Shown here piece after piece: positions 44,166 through 55,110 of a stretch of 64,000 bases of DNA. The stretch lies in contig NC_133327.1 of assembly GCF_042186555.1 (NCBI RefSeq), forward strand, positions 51,224,065 to 51,288,064, given 5' to 3'. The position numbers and the translations under genes were made by a program. A model generated the notes under the pieces. It saw only the letters and a program-made list of their open reading frames with translations. It made no database searches and had not been told where the DNA came from. This DNA comes from Aquarana catesbeiana. Its lineage: Eukaryota; Chordata; Amphibia; Anura; Ranidae. The stretch's first letter is position 1; each line of letters begins with the position of its first letter.

Positions 44166-44456
44166 TTAGACTCAGTTTCCACTAGTGCGACTTGTCATGT
44201 GACTTTGGACATATAAAGTCGCATGACAAGTCACAGCCCATTGATTTCAATGGCAGTCGTTCCAATCTATGCAACTTAAAGTTGCAGCGACTTTGAAAAG
44301 GTTCCTGCACTACTTTGATGTGACTTTTGATGTGACTTTAATAAAGAGACTCTAAAGTTCAATCAAAGCTGCACTCAAAGTCACAACAAAGTCGCACTCC
44401 AAAGTCACACTCTAAATCGTGTGACTTTGGGGTCGCAATAGTGGAAACGTAGCCTA
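44166..44456. mobile_element. MITE rich in GACTTTG repeats
   Basis: Starts near GACTCAGTTTCCACTAGTGC and ends near GTCGCAATAGTGGAAACGTA, imperfect inverted ends within TTA/TAA. Internal repeats of GTGACTTTG/CAAAGTCAC are like those of the MITE at 41201, so the two may be related. Confidence 0.6.
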
Positions 44457-44457
44457 A

Positions 44458-44538
44458 AGGCTTGTTCTACCTGTACCCCCCATGTTACTGTGATGGTTTT
44501 ATTCCATGGATTAGCAATGATTTTAAACTTTTGTTGAT
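44458..44538 (+). pseudogene. OR relic, TM6 segment only
   Basis: Reads KACSTCTPHVTVMVLFHGLA then MILNF, matching KAFSTCTSHVTVVALFYGTA and MIQNF of the third OR (62817-62890). Only about 27 codons remain, directly after a MITE and before a LINE tail. It marks a former OR between the second and third genes. Confidence 0.7.
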
Positions 44539-44771
44539 GCTTGGAATAAACTACCAGCAGAGGTTGTGAGACAGTCATCACTAAACTGATTTAAACATAA
44601 ACATAAACATAGATCTATACTCAGACAATAAAGCTAATGAAAAGAAACAAAACAAAACAAAAAATTATATGCAAAAAATATGGGCAGACTCGATTAACTA
44701 CTCAGTCTTTTTCTGTCCTTACTTTTCTATTTTTCTATGTACTTTTATGTAACACCACATACAGCTTTCAA
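44539..44771 (+). mobile_element. LINE C-terminal relic and flank
   Basis: DAWNKLPAEVVRQSSLN at 44540-44590 resembles the C-terminus of LINE reverse transcriptases (compare MWNSLPQAVVSAGSIDSFKK of CR1). Nothing else is recognisable up to 44771. Confidence 0.4.
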
Positions 44772-45470
44772 GAGGTTGTAAACCCTGGGAAAAAAACCCA
44801 AAGCCCTTACACCGCTGTGACAGCTGACATCTTCTCCAGTGTGTCTTCCGGGTTCATGTGCTCCCGTGCTGTGAACGTCCGGAGCTGCGATGATGTCACT
44901 CCTACGTAGGGCTGCCACCTTTTCTTCAAGCCAAACCCAAACACTTTAGCTGCCTGGAACACCTTTGGGTGCCCCAAGTAGATTAGTAATGCAGTGCACA
45001 TAGCGTGCCGCAGCAAACGGTATATGTGTGGCCATATTGCTCTTGCTGACATCATCACCCTGCCCCCAAAATGATACCTACCCCCAGACAGCCGCTCGCA
45101 GTTCCCAGACCGCAACAGATTTGTGTGTGGGTTACTTGGGGAGCCACAACACGGTCTGAATAATGTGTCCGGGTTTCAGTCCATCTGAAACTTTGATTCA
45201 AAACCCGGACTGTCCAGGTGAATCCCGGACAGGTGACAACCTTACTCACACGCATGCGCACGGGAGCTGCCATTTATGACTTGGGCTCTGAAGGTCCGGC
45301 ACGGTAAGCCGGACCTTTGGAAGCGCATGCACTGATGACATCACTGGCTGCATGCACTCTGAAAATCTCCTAAACGGTGCAAGTTTAGGAGATATTCACA
45401 GTCCGTACAGGTAAGCCTTAGTATAGGCTTACCTGTAGGTACCATTAAAAAATAAGACTTTACTTCTGCT
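44772..45470. mobile_element. MITE-like repeat containing a second hAT MITE
   Basis: Outer part 44772-44906 and 45245-45470 ends with GTAGGTACCATTAAAAAATA and holds three consecutive hairpins (45291-45437). The inner element is listed separately. Outer borders are estimated. Confidence 0.4.
44907..45244. mobile_element. hAT MITE, 338 bp
   Basis: Starts TAGGGCTGCCACCTTTTC and ends GACAGGTGACAACCTTA (imperfect inverted ends). Flanks CTCCTACG (44899-44906) and CTCACACG (45245-45252) form an 8-bp duplication with two differences, consistent with an old hAT insertion. Confidence 0.65.
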
Positions 45471-45911
45471 TCAAGACATCAGCCAGGCGTATTGTGATTT
45501 GTGTATTTTTTTTTTTTGCATTGGAAGTCCCAAGAAAAGACCCACTCACCATTGCATGGTATTTTTAAATTTTTTTGCATAAGTTCATGTCCACCAAAAC
45601 CATGCCCAGCTTCACATGGTCTTCTTTTAATAAAAGTTTGTCTATTAACCATAAAAATGGCCAGATTTGAACAATATTCAACTCCCCCTTCCCATATACT
45701 TCAGTTGCCTCTTATGCCCATGTACACACGATTGGATTTTCCGAGAACAAAACCGTGGATTTTTGTTCGAAGGATGTTGGCTCAAACTTGTCTTGCATAC
45801 ACACGGTCACACAAATGTTGGACAAACATTCCGAACGTGAGAACACGGTGGCGTACAACACGTACGACGAGTCGAGAAAAAGGAAGTTCAATAGCCAGTG
45901 GGCCATCAACA
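45471..45911. mobile_element. Repeat fragment including a truncated MITE
   Basis: 45716-45905 (starts CCCATGTACACACGATTGGA) looks like the left part of a frog MITE with a repeated TGTTGG/ACACACGGTC theme. It is cut by the hAT foldback copy. 45471-45715 shows nothing recognisable. Confidence 0.4.
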
Positions 45912-46249
45912 TGGGGACAAGTGTGTTTTGGGGGCTACTCCAAAGCACCCTCCCCATGTTGAGGGCATGTGGCCTGGTACAGTTCAGGAGGGGGGCCGCT
46001 CTTTTGTTCCCCCTTTTTTCCTGCGGCCTGCCAGGTTGTGTGCTCGGAAAAGGATCTAGTGTGGATTTTGGGGGGACCCCCACACAATTTTTTTTTAATT
46101 TTCGGTTTGGGGTTCCCCTTAATAGTCATATCAGACCCAAAGGGCCTGGTTATGGACTGGGGGGAACCCATGCCGTTTTTTTCAATGAGTTTTATCTATA
46201 TTGCCGAGACTCACCAACTCATTACAGCCGAGATCAGTTTTAAATGACT
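45912..46249 (+). mobile_element. hAT foldback copy 2, left of the DIRS insertion
   Basis: Matches 27078-27575, the right arm of the foldback at 25000-27964 (CAACATGGGGACAAG, GGGCATGTGGCCTGGTAC), with more divergence. It continues at 53271 after the DIRS element. The left arm is missing. Confidence 0.75.
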
Positions 46250-46360
46250 TTCCTGGTGCCTCCATGGCAGCATACCTGTGATAAGCTCCGCCCCAGACTC
46301 CTCCCCTCAGGATAGTTAATACATTATAAAAAGACAACTCTACCCCCCAATAGCATTCTC

Positions 46361-47087
46361 CTTTTTTTTTTCTCATATCTGATGGATAGTCAGTGCGGGT
46401 CCGCTGACGCGGTCCCCTGTCTTGGGCTGCTAACAGCGCTGAAAAGAGGGGAGCCCCTTCTCTGGGTCTTTTGGGGCAGCAGCATTTCCTAACTTGGAAC
46501 ATTCAGGGCTGCGTTTATAGGCTAAGCTGATGGTCTCAGTGGGGGCAGGTAAGAGCTTCCTTTTATCTATTTATTACCCATTATTAGCTATTCTGTCTGT
46601 GCTGGTCTTAGCCTTTCTCCTTCTGTGCCTGTTAGGATGTGGAGCAGTGTGGAGCGCCATGGCGCGAACGCACCACTGTAATTGGTCTTTTCTTTTCCTG
46701 CTTAGCTGCCAGTGAGCCGGACGGCGATCCCATCCGCTCGGCGCATGCGCGGACGTCTGACACACGCGGCGCCATCTTGGTTATGGGCAAAAATATGAGA
46801 ATTTGCCCTTAGTTAGGTAATGCTGTAGGGAGTGCCTTAGAGACAGGGGGGCTGATGTTCCCTCCCCTCCCTGCACACTTTAAAGTCTCAGGTTTCTCAT
46901 TGTAACCTTAGGCTTCCCCCTGCAGGTCCAGCCTCTTGATTGCTCCTCTACTACATCAATTGAATGGTGAGATCTTTTTTCTTTGGAAACTTTAAATCCC
47001 AATAAATAAGAGGGGGGGGGCTTTATTTTTTTGTCTGTTTGTAGTAATATTTTCTTTAAAAAAAAAGGGGAAAAGTATAGAATAAAA

Positions 47088-47129
<42 letters not shown>

Positions 47130-47536
47130 AGATAAGGGATTTAAAAAAAATAATAATAATAATAACACAAAGGGGAAATTTTTATAATGGGGGATTTTTT
47201 TCTTTTGCACATTTGGGGGGAAGGTTGTCCTCTCCCCATTTATTACTAGCTTTCCCTTTTCCCTTTCTCTAGTGTTTGCTCTGCTACTTGTCACCCTTAG
47301 CCTGCCCCCACGGTCATGAGTCAGCCGCTGTCAGTTGAAGACCCTCGATTCCTTAGGTAAGGGGTCGCACCTATTTAAAAAAAATAAATAAAAATCAAAA
47401 AGAAAGAACTTTTTTACATTTTTGTTTGAGCAAAAGAGTGCCTTACGCTGTTACTCTCATTTCAGCCCTTTACGCCTAGACATGTCTAATAAGACTTCGG
47501 GTAATCACAGTGGACAGTCCCGACCAAACTCCAGTC
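46361..47536 (+). other. DIRS 5' untranslated region
   Basis: No coding domain. It contains a (TA)n run (47098-47124), poly-T and poly-A tracts, and an ATG at 47481 whose frame stops after 16 codons (TAG), so the usable gag frame starts later or has an indel. Confidence 0.5.
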
Positions 47537-48714
47537 ATGACTAGTTCCCGACACTGGTCTGATGAAAGGTCGGCATTTAAAAGACGTCGGTCACCTAGTC
47601 CTTCCAGACGAGAAAGTTCAAAAAAATGCCGAGCTTGTGGTGCAACCCCGATGCCAGATAAACTAATCTGCAAAGATTGCCTGCGAGGTTATGCTGATCA
47701 ACAAGGAGCTGAAGTCCAGCAGGTCACGGACTTAATAAAGAAAGTGGTAAAAGACTCATTAGCTGAGCTAATGGACTCTTCTCCGTCGCAGGTCATAGCA
47801 AGTGATCATGTGCATCCTTCGGAGCTATCCCTGCCTGGCCCATCATCAGCAGTGGTCGCATCAGTGACACCTCCCCCGACAACAGGGGAGAATGACAAAT
47901 CAAAGGATTCAGCGGAGGAGTCAGAGCCTTCGGGCTTTAGCTTTTCTCTAGTACAACCTTTTGTCTCTGCGGTTAAACAGGCCATCAGTTGGGAGGAGGC
48001 GGAAGAGCCTCCTAAGAAGGCCAAGTCTTTTTTTTGTTTTTAAAGAAAAAACTTCCCTTTTTTCCCTTTATGGAAGAAATAAAGGATCTGATAGAAAGGG
48101 AATGGAAAAAAACGGACAAGCGCTTTTCCCTAAACCGTCTGCAGAAATTGTATCCATTGACAGAGTGTGACTCGGTTCTCTTGGACACTTCTCCGGTGGT
48201 CGATGCTGCAGTGGTACGCCTAGCTAAAAATGTCACCCTTCCTATGGAGGACTCAGCCTCCTTTAAAGATCCGCTGGATAGGCACATCGACTCAGATCTA
48301 AAGAAGGCCTACCAATTGGCGGGAGGAGCCTGCAGGCCAGCCATAGCATTAGCATCAGTTTCTAATGCCATCAGGGTCTGGTCCGAGAACATTGAAGTGG
48401 CCATTCGTCAAGACGTTCCGAAAGAGGATATCATAAAAGCACTGGAGGAACTCAAGTTATCTGCAGACTTCGTGGGTGAAGCTGCAATTGATTCAGTAAG
48501 ATATTCAGCAAGAGCAATGTTGCACACGATTATGGCCAAGCGGGCTCTATGGTTGAAGCTGTGGGCAGCTGACGCAGCCTCCAAACAGAGTTGGTGCAAG
48601 ATCCCCTTTGACGGGAAAGCTCTGTTTGGGGATAGGCTAGAGAAGGCGATTTCTCGGGTGACTGGTGGAAGATCGAGGTTGCTCCCCCAGGACAGGAGGG
48701 TTAGGCGTTCTTGA
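47537..48714 (+). pseudogene. DIRS gag-like protein, frameshifted
   Basis: Two overlapping open frames: 47537-48043 (SDERSAFKRRRSPSPSRRES, then a CRACGATPMPDKLICKDC zinc-ribbon-like motif) and 48034-48714 (DLIEREWKKTDKRFSLNRLQ, LVGGACRPAIA-type helical region). The break falls at a T/A homopolymer run (48027-48055). This layout is that of the first ORF of vertebrate DIRS elements, a putative structural protein. Exact function is not known. Confidence 0.7.
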
Positions 48715-50515
48715 GTCTTCACCTCTAAGGTACAGTCTTCAAGAAACAGAAACTTTTCTCACTTCCGTCAAGGCAGGGATACCAGAAAACATTGGAGAAG
48801 TACACAGGCGACTTTTTTAAAGTCAAACAAACAAAGAGCTCTTCCCAATCCCCAGGAAGGGACAAAGTCTTTTTGACAGAAAGCCACTCCAGCCGCTCCC
48901 AGTCAGGGCCAGGCTGAAGAAATTTGCCAAAGTCTGGTCCAGCCAATGCAAAGATCCCTGGGTGGTGTCCACCATCTGTTTCGGTCATTTCTGGACGTTT
49001 CGAGATCACCCGCCGCGAGACTGCTTTGTCCAAACAAGACTACCTTCCTCTCCTCAGAAAGCAGAGGCTCTGCAAAGATATCTTTGCCTACTACAGACGC
49101 AGCAAGAGGTAATTCCGGTTCCACCTTCAGAAAGATTCACAGGTTTCTATTCTCCTCTCTTTCTTGTCCCCAAAAAGAGTGGAGAATGGAGACCGGTAGT
49201 GGATTTGAAGAGGTTAAATCTTCATGTTCACCTAGAATCCTTCAAAATGGAGTCCTTGCACACCATAATCCAGATGGTTCAACCAGGGGACTGGATGGTC
49301 TTGTTGGACTTTCAGGACGCCTACTTTCATGTGCCCATCCTGCCTGCCTTCCAGAAATATCTAAGAGTGGCAGTGGGTCCCATACACCTCCAGTTCCAGT
49401 GCTTTCCCTTTGGCCTGTGCACGCCCCCAAGGATATTCTCAAAAGTGCTGATCGCAATCCTGGCACCCCTCAGGGAAAGGGGGTTGCGAGTGTTCCATTT
49501 CCTGGACGATATCCAGCTGTTAGCCCCCAGTCCAGCACAACTTCTGCAGCACAGAGAGATTCTCCTGTCTACCCTGAAGAATTTTGGTTGGTTGTTGAAT
49601 ACAGCAAAGAGTCTCCTGACCCCAACCCAGGTGATGATCTATCTAGGCGCCCTTTTCAACACCTCAGCCGGAACAGTATGCCTTCCTCCCCAGAAAGTGG
49701 CGGCTATTGTCCAGAAGATGTCCTGTGTAAGGACACTGTCTCACCTGTCAGCATCAAACTGTATGAGTCTAATCGGGACTATGTCATCTTGTATCCTGAT
49801 GCTACCATGGGCTCATTGGCATCTGAGGATCTTTCAGGTGGGTTTTCTGGCCCAGTGGAAGAGGAAGTCGCTGTGCCAGCAGATCCTAATCTCAGTATCC
49901 ATGAGGAGAGGTCTCCTCTGGTGGTCGAAGAAGGATCTAATCTCGAAACCGCATCTACTTTAATATCCATCCTGGACCATCCTGGACCATCCTAACTACT
50001 GATTCGAGCTTGTTTGGTTGGGGAGCGCACTGCGATCACTTTGCAATACTGGAGAGATGGGATTTCCCAACAAAGGGGATAGTCTCCAACATCTTAGAGT
50101 TAAGAGCAGCCTTTTTAGCTCTGGTGAATCTGAAAAATCATCTTCGACAGAAGTCGGTCCTAATACGCCTAGACAACAGGGCAGCAGTGGCGTATATTCA
50201 AAGGCAGAGGGGGACCCACAGCATACCTTTACTGAGGGAAGTGGAGCCTATTATGTTGTGCGCAGAAAAGAATAAGCTGGATCTGAAGGCGGTCTACCTA
50301 CCGGACCATCTGAACATAGAGGCAGATCATCTGTCTCGTCATTTTCAAGACGACAACGAATGGTCTCTTCACCTGGCAGTCTTCAACTGGATTTTGAATC
50401 TACAGATCCCTCCAGAGATAGACCTGTTTGCCTCGGCATTAAATGCCAAGCTACCACGTTTTCTTTCTTGCCTACTTCATCCTCAGGCGGAAGCAGTGGA
50501 TGCCCTCTCGAGTCT
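48715..50515 (+). pseudogene. DIRS reverse transcriptase and RNase H
   Basis: 48962-49963 carries RT: FYSPLFLVPKKSGEWRPVVD, LLDFQDAYFHVPI, QCFPFGLCTPPRIFSKVL and the catalytic FLDD (180-183 of this piece). A stop and a small duplication (CATCCTGGAC twice near 49971-49993) shift the frame. RNase H follows at 50001-50515: TTDSSLFGWGAHC, the ELRAAFLAL helix, LIRLDNRAAVAYI and a HLNIEADHLSR tail. Its C-terminus resumes at 51683-51964 after the CR1 insertion (SPWNCKIAYALPPRPLISRF). A 349-codon frame (48946-49995) overlapping in another register is a shadow. Confidence 0.82.
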
Positions 50516-50518
50516 CGA

Positions 50519-51683
50519 GATTTGACACAGTTCCCCATAAACGTTTACTGTACAAAATAGGGTCCGTTGGCATGGACCATAGGGTGAGTACCTGGATTGA
50601 AAACTGGCTACAAGGGCGTGTTCAGAGGGTGGTGATAAATGGGGAGTACTCAGAATGGTCAGGGGTGGGTAGTGGGGTTCCCCAGGGTTCTGTGCTGGGA
50701 CCAATCCTATTTAATTTGTTTATAAACGATCTTGAGGATGGGATAAACAGTTCAATCTCTGTATTTGCAGACGATACTAAGCTAAGCAGGGCAATAACTT
50801 CTCCGCAGGATGTGGAAACCTTGCAAAAAGACCTGAACAAATTAATGGGGTGGGCGACTACATGGCAAATGAGGTTCAATGTAGAAAAATGTAAAATAAT
50901 GCATTTGGGTGGCAAAAATATGAATGCAATCTATACACTGGGGGGAGAACCTCTGGGGGAATCTAGGATGGAAAAGGACCTGGGGGTCCTAGTAGATGAT
51001 AGGCTCAGCAATGGCATGCAATGCCAAGCTGCTGCTAATAAGGCAAACAGAATATTGGCATGTATTAAAAGGGGGATCAACTCCAGAGATAAAATGATAA
51101 TTCTCCCGCTCTACAAGACTCTGGTCCGGCTGCACCTGGAGTATGCTGTCCAGTTCTGGGCACCAGTCCTCAGGAAGGATTTACTGGAAATGGAGCGAGT
51201 ACAAAGAAGGGCAACAAAGCTAATAAAGGGTCTGGAGGATCTTAGTTATGAGGAAAGGTTGCGAGCGTTGAACTTATTCTCTCTGGAGAAGAGACGCTTG
51301 AGAGGGGATATGATTTCAATTTACAAATACTGTACTGGTGACCCCACAATAGGGATAAAACTTTTTCGCAGAAGAGAGTTTAATAAGACTCGGGGCCACT
51401 CATTACAATTAGAAGAAAAGAGGTTTAACCTTAAACTACGTAGAGGGTTCTTTACTGTAAGAGCGGTAAGGATGTGGAATTCCCTTCCACAGGTGGTGGT
51501 CTCAGCGGGGAGCATTGATAGCTTCAAGAAACTATTAGATAATCACCTGAATGACCACAACATACAGGGATATGTAAGGTAATACTGACACATAATCACA
51601 CACATAGGTTGGACTTGATGGACGTGTGTCTTTTTTCAACCTCACCTACTATGTAACTATGTAACTATGTAACTATGTAACTA
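50519..51683 (+). mobile_element. CR1 LINE 3' fragment inside the DIRS
   Basis: 5'-truncated CR1, sense orientation: RT from FDTVPHKRLLYKI through GVPQGSVLGPILFNLFINDL, FADD and MWNSLPQVVVSAGS, stop at 51580-51582, a short 3' UTR and four tail units of the ATGTAACT type. AGTC may be a 4-bp duplication (50512-50515 and 51686-51689). The RT frame is open but lacks its N-terminal half. An apparent start further upstream (50443) only joins DIRS codons by chance. It is very close to the CR1 at 10297-14366. Confidence 0.9.
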
Positions 51684-51690
51684 TGAGTCC

Positions 51691-52962
51691 ATGGAATTGC
51701 AAGATAGCATATGCATTACCTCCCAGACCCTTGATCTCGAGGTTCCTGCTCAGGTTGTCAAAAGAACCAGTCAAGGTGAAAACAATTCTTCCATACTGGC
51801 CGAGGAGGCCATGGTTCTCCTGGGCAATATCCCTCAGCACATGTCGGCCGCTCAAGATTCCAATTCTACCTCAGCTTCTCTCACAAGGGAGATTCATGCA
51901 TCCAGCCCCTCACAAACTGAATCTGCATGTCTGGATATTGAAAGGCAAAGATTCCAGTCTTTAGGATGCTCATCTAGTGTCATCTCAACTCTTCTGAAGG
52001 CCAGGAAACCTTCCACAAATTATGTGTATTCAAAGATATGGAATAAATTCAAGTTATTCTTAGAGAGCAGGGGTGCGGCCCCTACAGACCTATCTACTGC
52101 TCTACTTTTGGATTTTTTGCAATCTGGCCTGGACCTTGGTCTCAGTCTAAGTTCACTCAAGGTTCAAGTGGCAGCTATTTCAGCAGCTACCCAAAGAAGT
52201 TGGGCAGAAGAGTCGCTTGTCATTCAATTTTTCAGAGCAGTTAAAAAGATTCATCCTCCAGTAAGGCAATCTTTTCCGGCCTGGGACTTGCCCTTTATCC
52301 TGGACTGTCTGATGTCTCATCCCTTTGTGCCTATAGAAACTATTTCACTATGGAACTTAACGCTCAAGACAGCCTTTTTAATTGCAATAACCTCTGGAAA
52401 AAGGGCTTCAGAATTTCAAGCGTTAGGGTCAGAAGATAAACACATTTCTTTCTTCCCGGATAGGGTGGAATTAAGGACGATACAAGGTTTTGTCCCAAAA
52501 GTTTCTTCTCGGTCCTCTTTATCAGAGACATGGGCACTTCCTACTTTTATGGATCCACTCTCAGGCACTCTGCAAGAACTGGACATTGCCAAAGTCCTAA
52601 GATGCTACCTTCAAGTCATAAGTTCATTTAGAACATCAAACAGATTGTTCGTTCTACCCTGGGGAAGAAATAGGGGGAAGGAAGCCACTCCAAGAACGAT
52701 CGCTTCCTGGATTTGCAAGTTAATCCAAAAGGCATATAGGGCTAGAGGGATGGATCCTCTGGTGGTGAAGGCCCACTCAACGATGGCAGTTTCCGCATCA
52801 TGGGTGGCAAGGGCCAACATTTCTCTGGAAACTATTTGCAAAGCAGCCACGTGATCATCCCCAAACACTTTCATGCGTCATTACAGGATTGACCCAGGGG
52901 CACTCACTTCAGTGGAATTTGGAAGAAGGGTGAATGAGTCAGCTCTTGTGTTGCCTTATTAA
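51691..52962 (+). pseudogene. DIRS tyrosine recombinase
   Basis: The first ATG is at 51691, overlapping the RNase H end in another frame, as usual in DIRS. The catalytic domain begins near residue 200. TSGKRASE carries the first Arg (R238). In the box II HxxR motif the residues are HSTM (H362, M365), so the second catalytic Arg is lost. A TGA at 52852-52854 replaces a tryptophan-like position, and the frame stays open to a TAA at 52960, including RHYRID with the catalytic Tyr. The enzyme would integrate the circular DNA. The Arg loss and stop both argue for inactivity. Confidence 0.85.
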
Positions 52963-53005
52963 AATTTTCTTATGAGCATTACCCACCCTGTTGTTATCTA
53001 TTTAT

Positions 53006-53240
53006 CACAGGTATGCTGCCATGGAGGCACCAGGAAAACGGAAAATTGTATCATACTTACAGTAATTTTCCTTTCCTGGTGCCTATCCATGGCAGCATAC
53101 ATGCCCTCCCATGGTATTCGATATAATAGGAGAATGCTATTGAGGGGTAGAGTTGTCTTTTTATAATGTATTAACTATCCTGAGGGGAGGAGTCTGGGCT
53201 TATCACAGGTATGCTGCCATGGATAGGCACCAGTAAAGGA
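53006..53240. repeat. DIRS internal complementary region and right terminal repeat
   Basis: The internal part contains GGTATGCTGCCATGG (about 53010) and CCATGGCAGCATAC (about 53088), so it is itself complementary to the two outer ends. The right terminal repeat then mirrors 46251-46360 (GGAGAATGCTATTGAGGGGT onward). Confidence 0.85.
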
Positions 53241-53270
53241 AAATTACGGTAAGTATGATACAATTTTCCG

Positions 53271-53705
53271 TTTTTTTCCTTTAGAAATGTCATTTTGCTG
53301 TGGTACTGTTCTAAACACAGGAAAACTGTGCCACTTTACAGGCATACTATAGACACCCCCCAGGCATGATATTTAAAGGAATATTTCATTTTTATTGTTT
53401 CACTTTATACTAAAAAATCGCTGCTCCCGAAAAAACGGCTGTTTTTAAAACTTTTTTTTGCATTGATACATGCACCCTGGGGCAGGACCCGAGTCCCCAA
53501 ACACTATTTATGACAATAACTTGCATATAAGCCTTTAAAATTAGCACTTTTGGTTTTTCATGTTAGTGTCCCATAGACTTTAACAGTGTTCCGTGGCTTT
53601 CGAATTTACTGAGAACACCGCATATTGTTCGTCGTTCGCAGAACGTCCGAACAACCAAAGCTCGGCCCAAACTTATGCTCGGGCTGAACCGTTCGCCCAT
53701 CCCTG
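53271..53705 (+). mobile_element. hAT foldback copy 2, right of the DIRS insertion
   Basis: Matches 27571-27964 (AATGTCATTTTGCTGT, CATACTATAGACACCCCCCA) and ends with GCCCATCCCTG, a mutated terminal repeat. It borders Gypsy gag sequence. Confidence 0.78.
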
Positions 53706-53736
53706 GCAAGCATATCTCATCAAATTTCTTGATTAA
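53706..53736 (-). pseudogene. Gypsy gag sliver left of the MITE
   Basis: Reads IKKFDEICLP on the minus strand, the direct continuation of the gag piece at 54699-54932 (PDV before the MITE). Only about ten codons remain before the hAT end. Confidence 0.6.
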
Positions 53737-54698
53737 CCACTTCAGCCCCAGAAGATTTGGCTGCTTAATGACCAGAGCATTTTTTCGATACGGCACTGCG
53801 TTGCTTTAACCTACAATTGTGTGGTCATGCAACACTGTACCCAAACAAAATTGACGTCCCTTTTTTCCCACAAATAGAGCTTTCTTTTGGTGTGGTTTTT
53901 ATTTTTCTGCGCTATAAACAAAAAAAGAGCGACAATTTTGAAAAAAACACAATATTTTGTACTGTTTGCTATAATAAGTATCCCCTTTTTTTTTTAAAGC
54001 ACATTTTTTTCTCAGTTTAGGCCGATATGTATTCTTCTACATACTTTTGGTAATAAAAATTGCAATAAGAGTATATTGATTGGTTTGCGCAAAAGTTATA
54101 GCGTCTAAAAAATAGTGGATAGATTTATGGCATTTTTATTTTGTATTTTTTTTTTTTACTAGTAATGGCGGCGATCTACGATTTTTATCATAATTGCGAC
54201 ATTATGGTGGACACATTAGACACTTTGGACACATTTTTGGGACGACTGACGATTATATAGCGATCAGTGCTATAAAAATGCACTGATTACTGTATAAATG
54301 TCACTGGCAGGGAAGGGGTTAACACTAGGGGGTGATCAAGGGGTTAAATGTGTTCTCTGACTGTGTGTTCTAACTGTACGGGGAGGGAACTGACCAGAGG
54401 GGATGACAGATTGTGGTTCCTAGCTATTAGGAACTCACGATCTGTCTCTCCTCACAGAACAGAACAGGGATTTGTGTGTTAACACACAGACACATCCCTG
54501 TTCTGCCTCTCGTGTCTGTGATCGCTCATGGCTGGCGGTCATCACGACCATCGGCCACGAACATCGGCACCTACGCAGTGGAGCAAACGCGTGCGTGTGT
54601 CTGCTATCCCACTTAAAGGAGCCGACGTATAGCTACGACGGCTCACGGGAACTTGCCAACCTGCTGCAGTATAATGACGGCGGCTTGTCGGCAATTGG
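53737..54698 (+). mobile_element. piggyBac-family MITE with full ends
   Basis: 962 bp within TTAA duplications (53733-53736, 54699-54702). Ends CCACTTCAGCCCC and ...GGCAATTGG (CCAATTGCC inward). The first 200 bp match the right end of the element at 18172-23966 in reverse orientation. No coding frame. Common in the window (compare 60186). Confidence 0.88.
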
Positions 54699-54932
54699 TT
54701 AAGACATCAGGATCCTCTCTGTCCTCATTATCTTGAAAATGAAATGACTCATATTTATCTAGTGCATCTGAAACAGCAAAATTGAGAATAGTGTAAGCTT
54801 GTACCTTTTTTGACTTGAATGAGAGTCCTGCTTCACTGTACACAGTCCATTCTCTTTTGAATTTCAGCCAGTTGTTAGCAATCTCATTATCAAAGATTAG
54901 GGGTTGTATGCCACGTAGATTCTGAGCCATGA
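54699..54932 (-). pseudogene. Gypsy-type gag N-terminus
   Basis: ATG at 54932 opens MAQNLRGIQPLIFDNEIAN, then NWLKFKREWTVYSEAGLSFK, the N-terminal gag pattern of some vertebrate Gypsy elements. The frame is cut by the MITE at 54698; the 32 codons read past it in the naive frame are MITE sequence. A probable LTR lies just upstream at 54961. Confidence 0.65.
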
Positions 54933-54960
54933 TGTTTCAGCGATTCCACTTCTGTCACCA

Positions 54961-55110
54961 TGTAGATTTTGTAGAAACAATGATGAATAGTCAGATGAAT
55001 CTTGTGAAGAGCTTGTTTATTCCAGTCAGAGAGAGCCACATGTAAAACATATTTCTTCTAGTTTCACTTCATAACTTCCTACTTCCTGTTCCCACCCCTA
55101 GGTCCTAACA
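54961..55110 (-). repeat. Probable Gypsy 5' LTR
   Basis: About 150 bp, TGTAGATTTTG on the + strand to CCTAACA. On the element's strand it ends CTACA and is followed by TGGTGACAGAAGTGG, a plausible tRNA primer-binding site, 30 bp before the gag ATG. Only one copy exists here, so borders are inferred. Confidence 0.5.

Larger units (their letters stand above)
46250..53270 (+). mobile_element. DIRS-like tyrosine-recombinase retrotransposon
   Basis: About 7.0 kb, of which 1.16 kb is a later CR1. The left terminal repeat (46251-46360, CCTGGTGCCTCCATGGCAGC onward) is inverted at the right end (53125-53240). Just before it lies an internal complementary region (about 53006-53100) that matches both outer ends, the structure used to close the DIRS circle. 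Genes run gag, RT/RNase H, tyrosine recombinase. No target duplication is expected, and none is seen at the junction in the hAT copy. Frameshifts and stops indicate a dead copy. Confidence 0.9.

Noticed and set aside
47098..47124. (TA)n tract as a possible insertion or origin signal
   Set aside because: Simple microsatellite in the DIRS leader, without other support.
48946..49995. 349-codon frame overlapping the DIRS reverse transcriptase
   Set aside because: The neighbouring frame carries all RT motifs; this one has none and is a shadow of the same DNA.
50443..51582. Single 379-codon frame joining DIRS and CR1 sequence
   Set aside because: The first 26 codons are out-of-frame DIRS sequence joined by chance to the inserted CR1; it is not a fusion gene.
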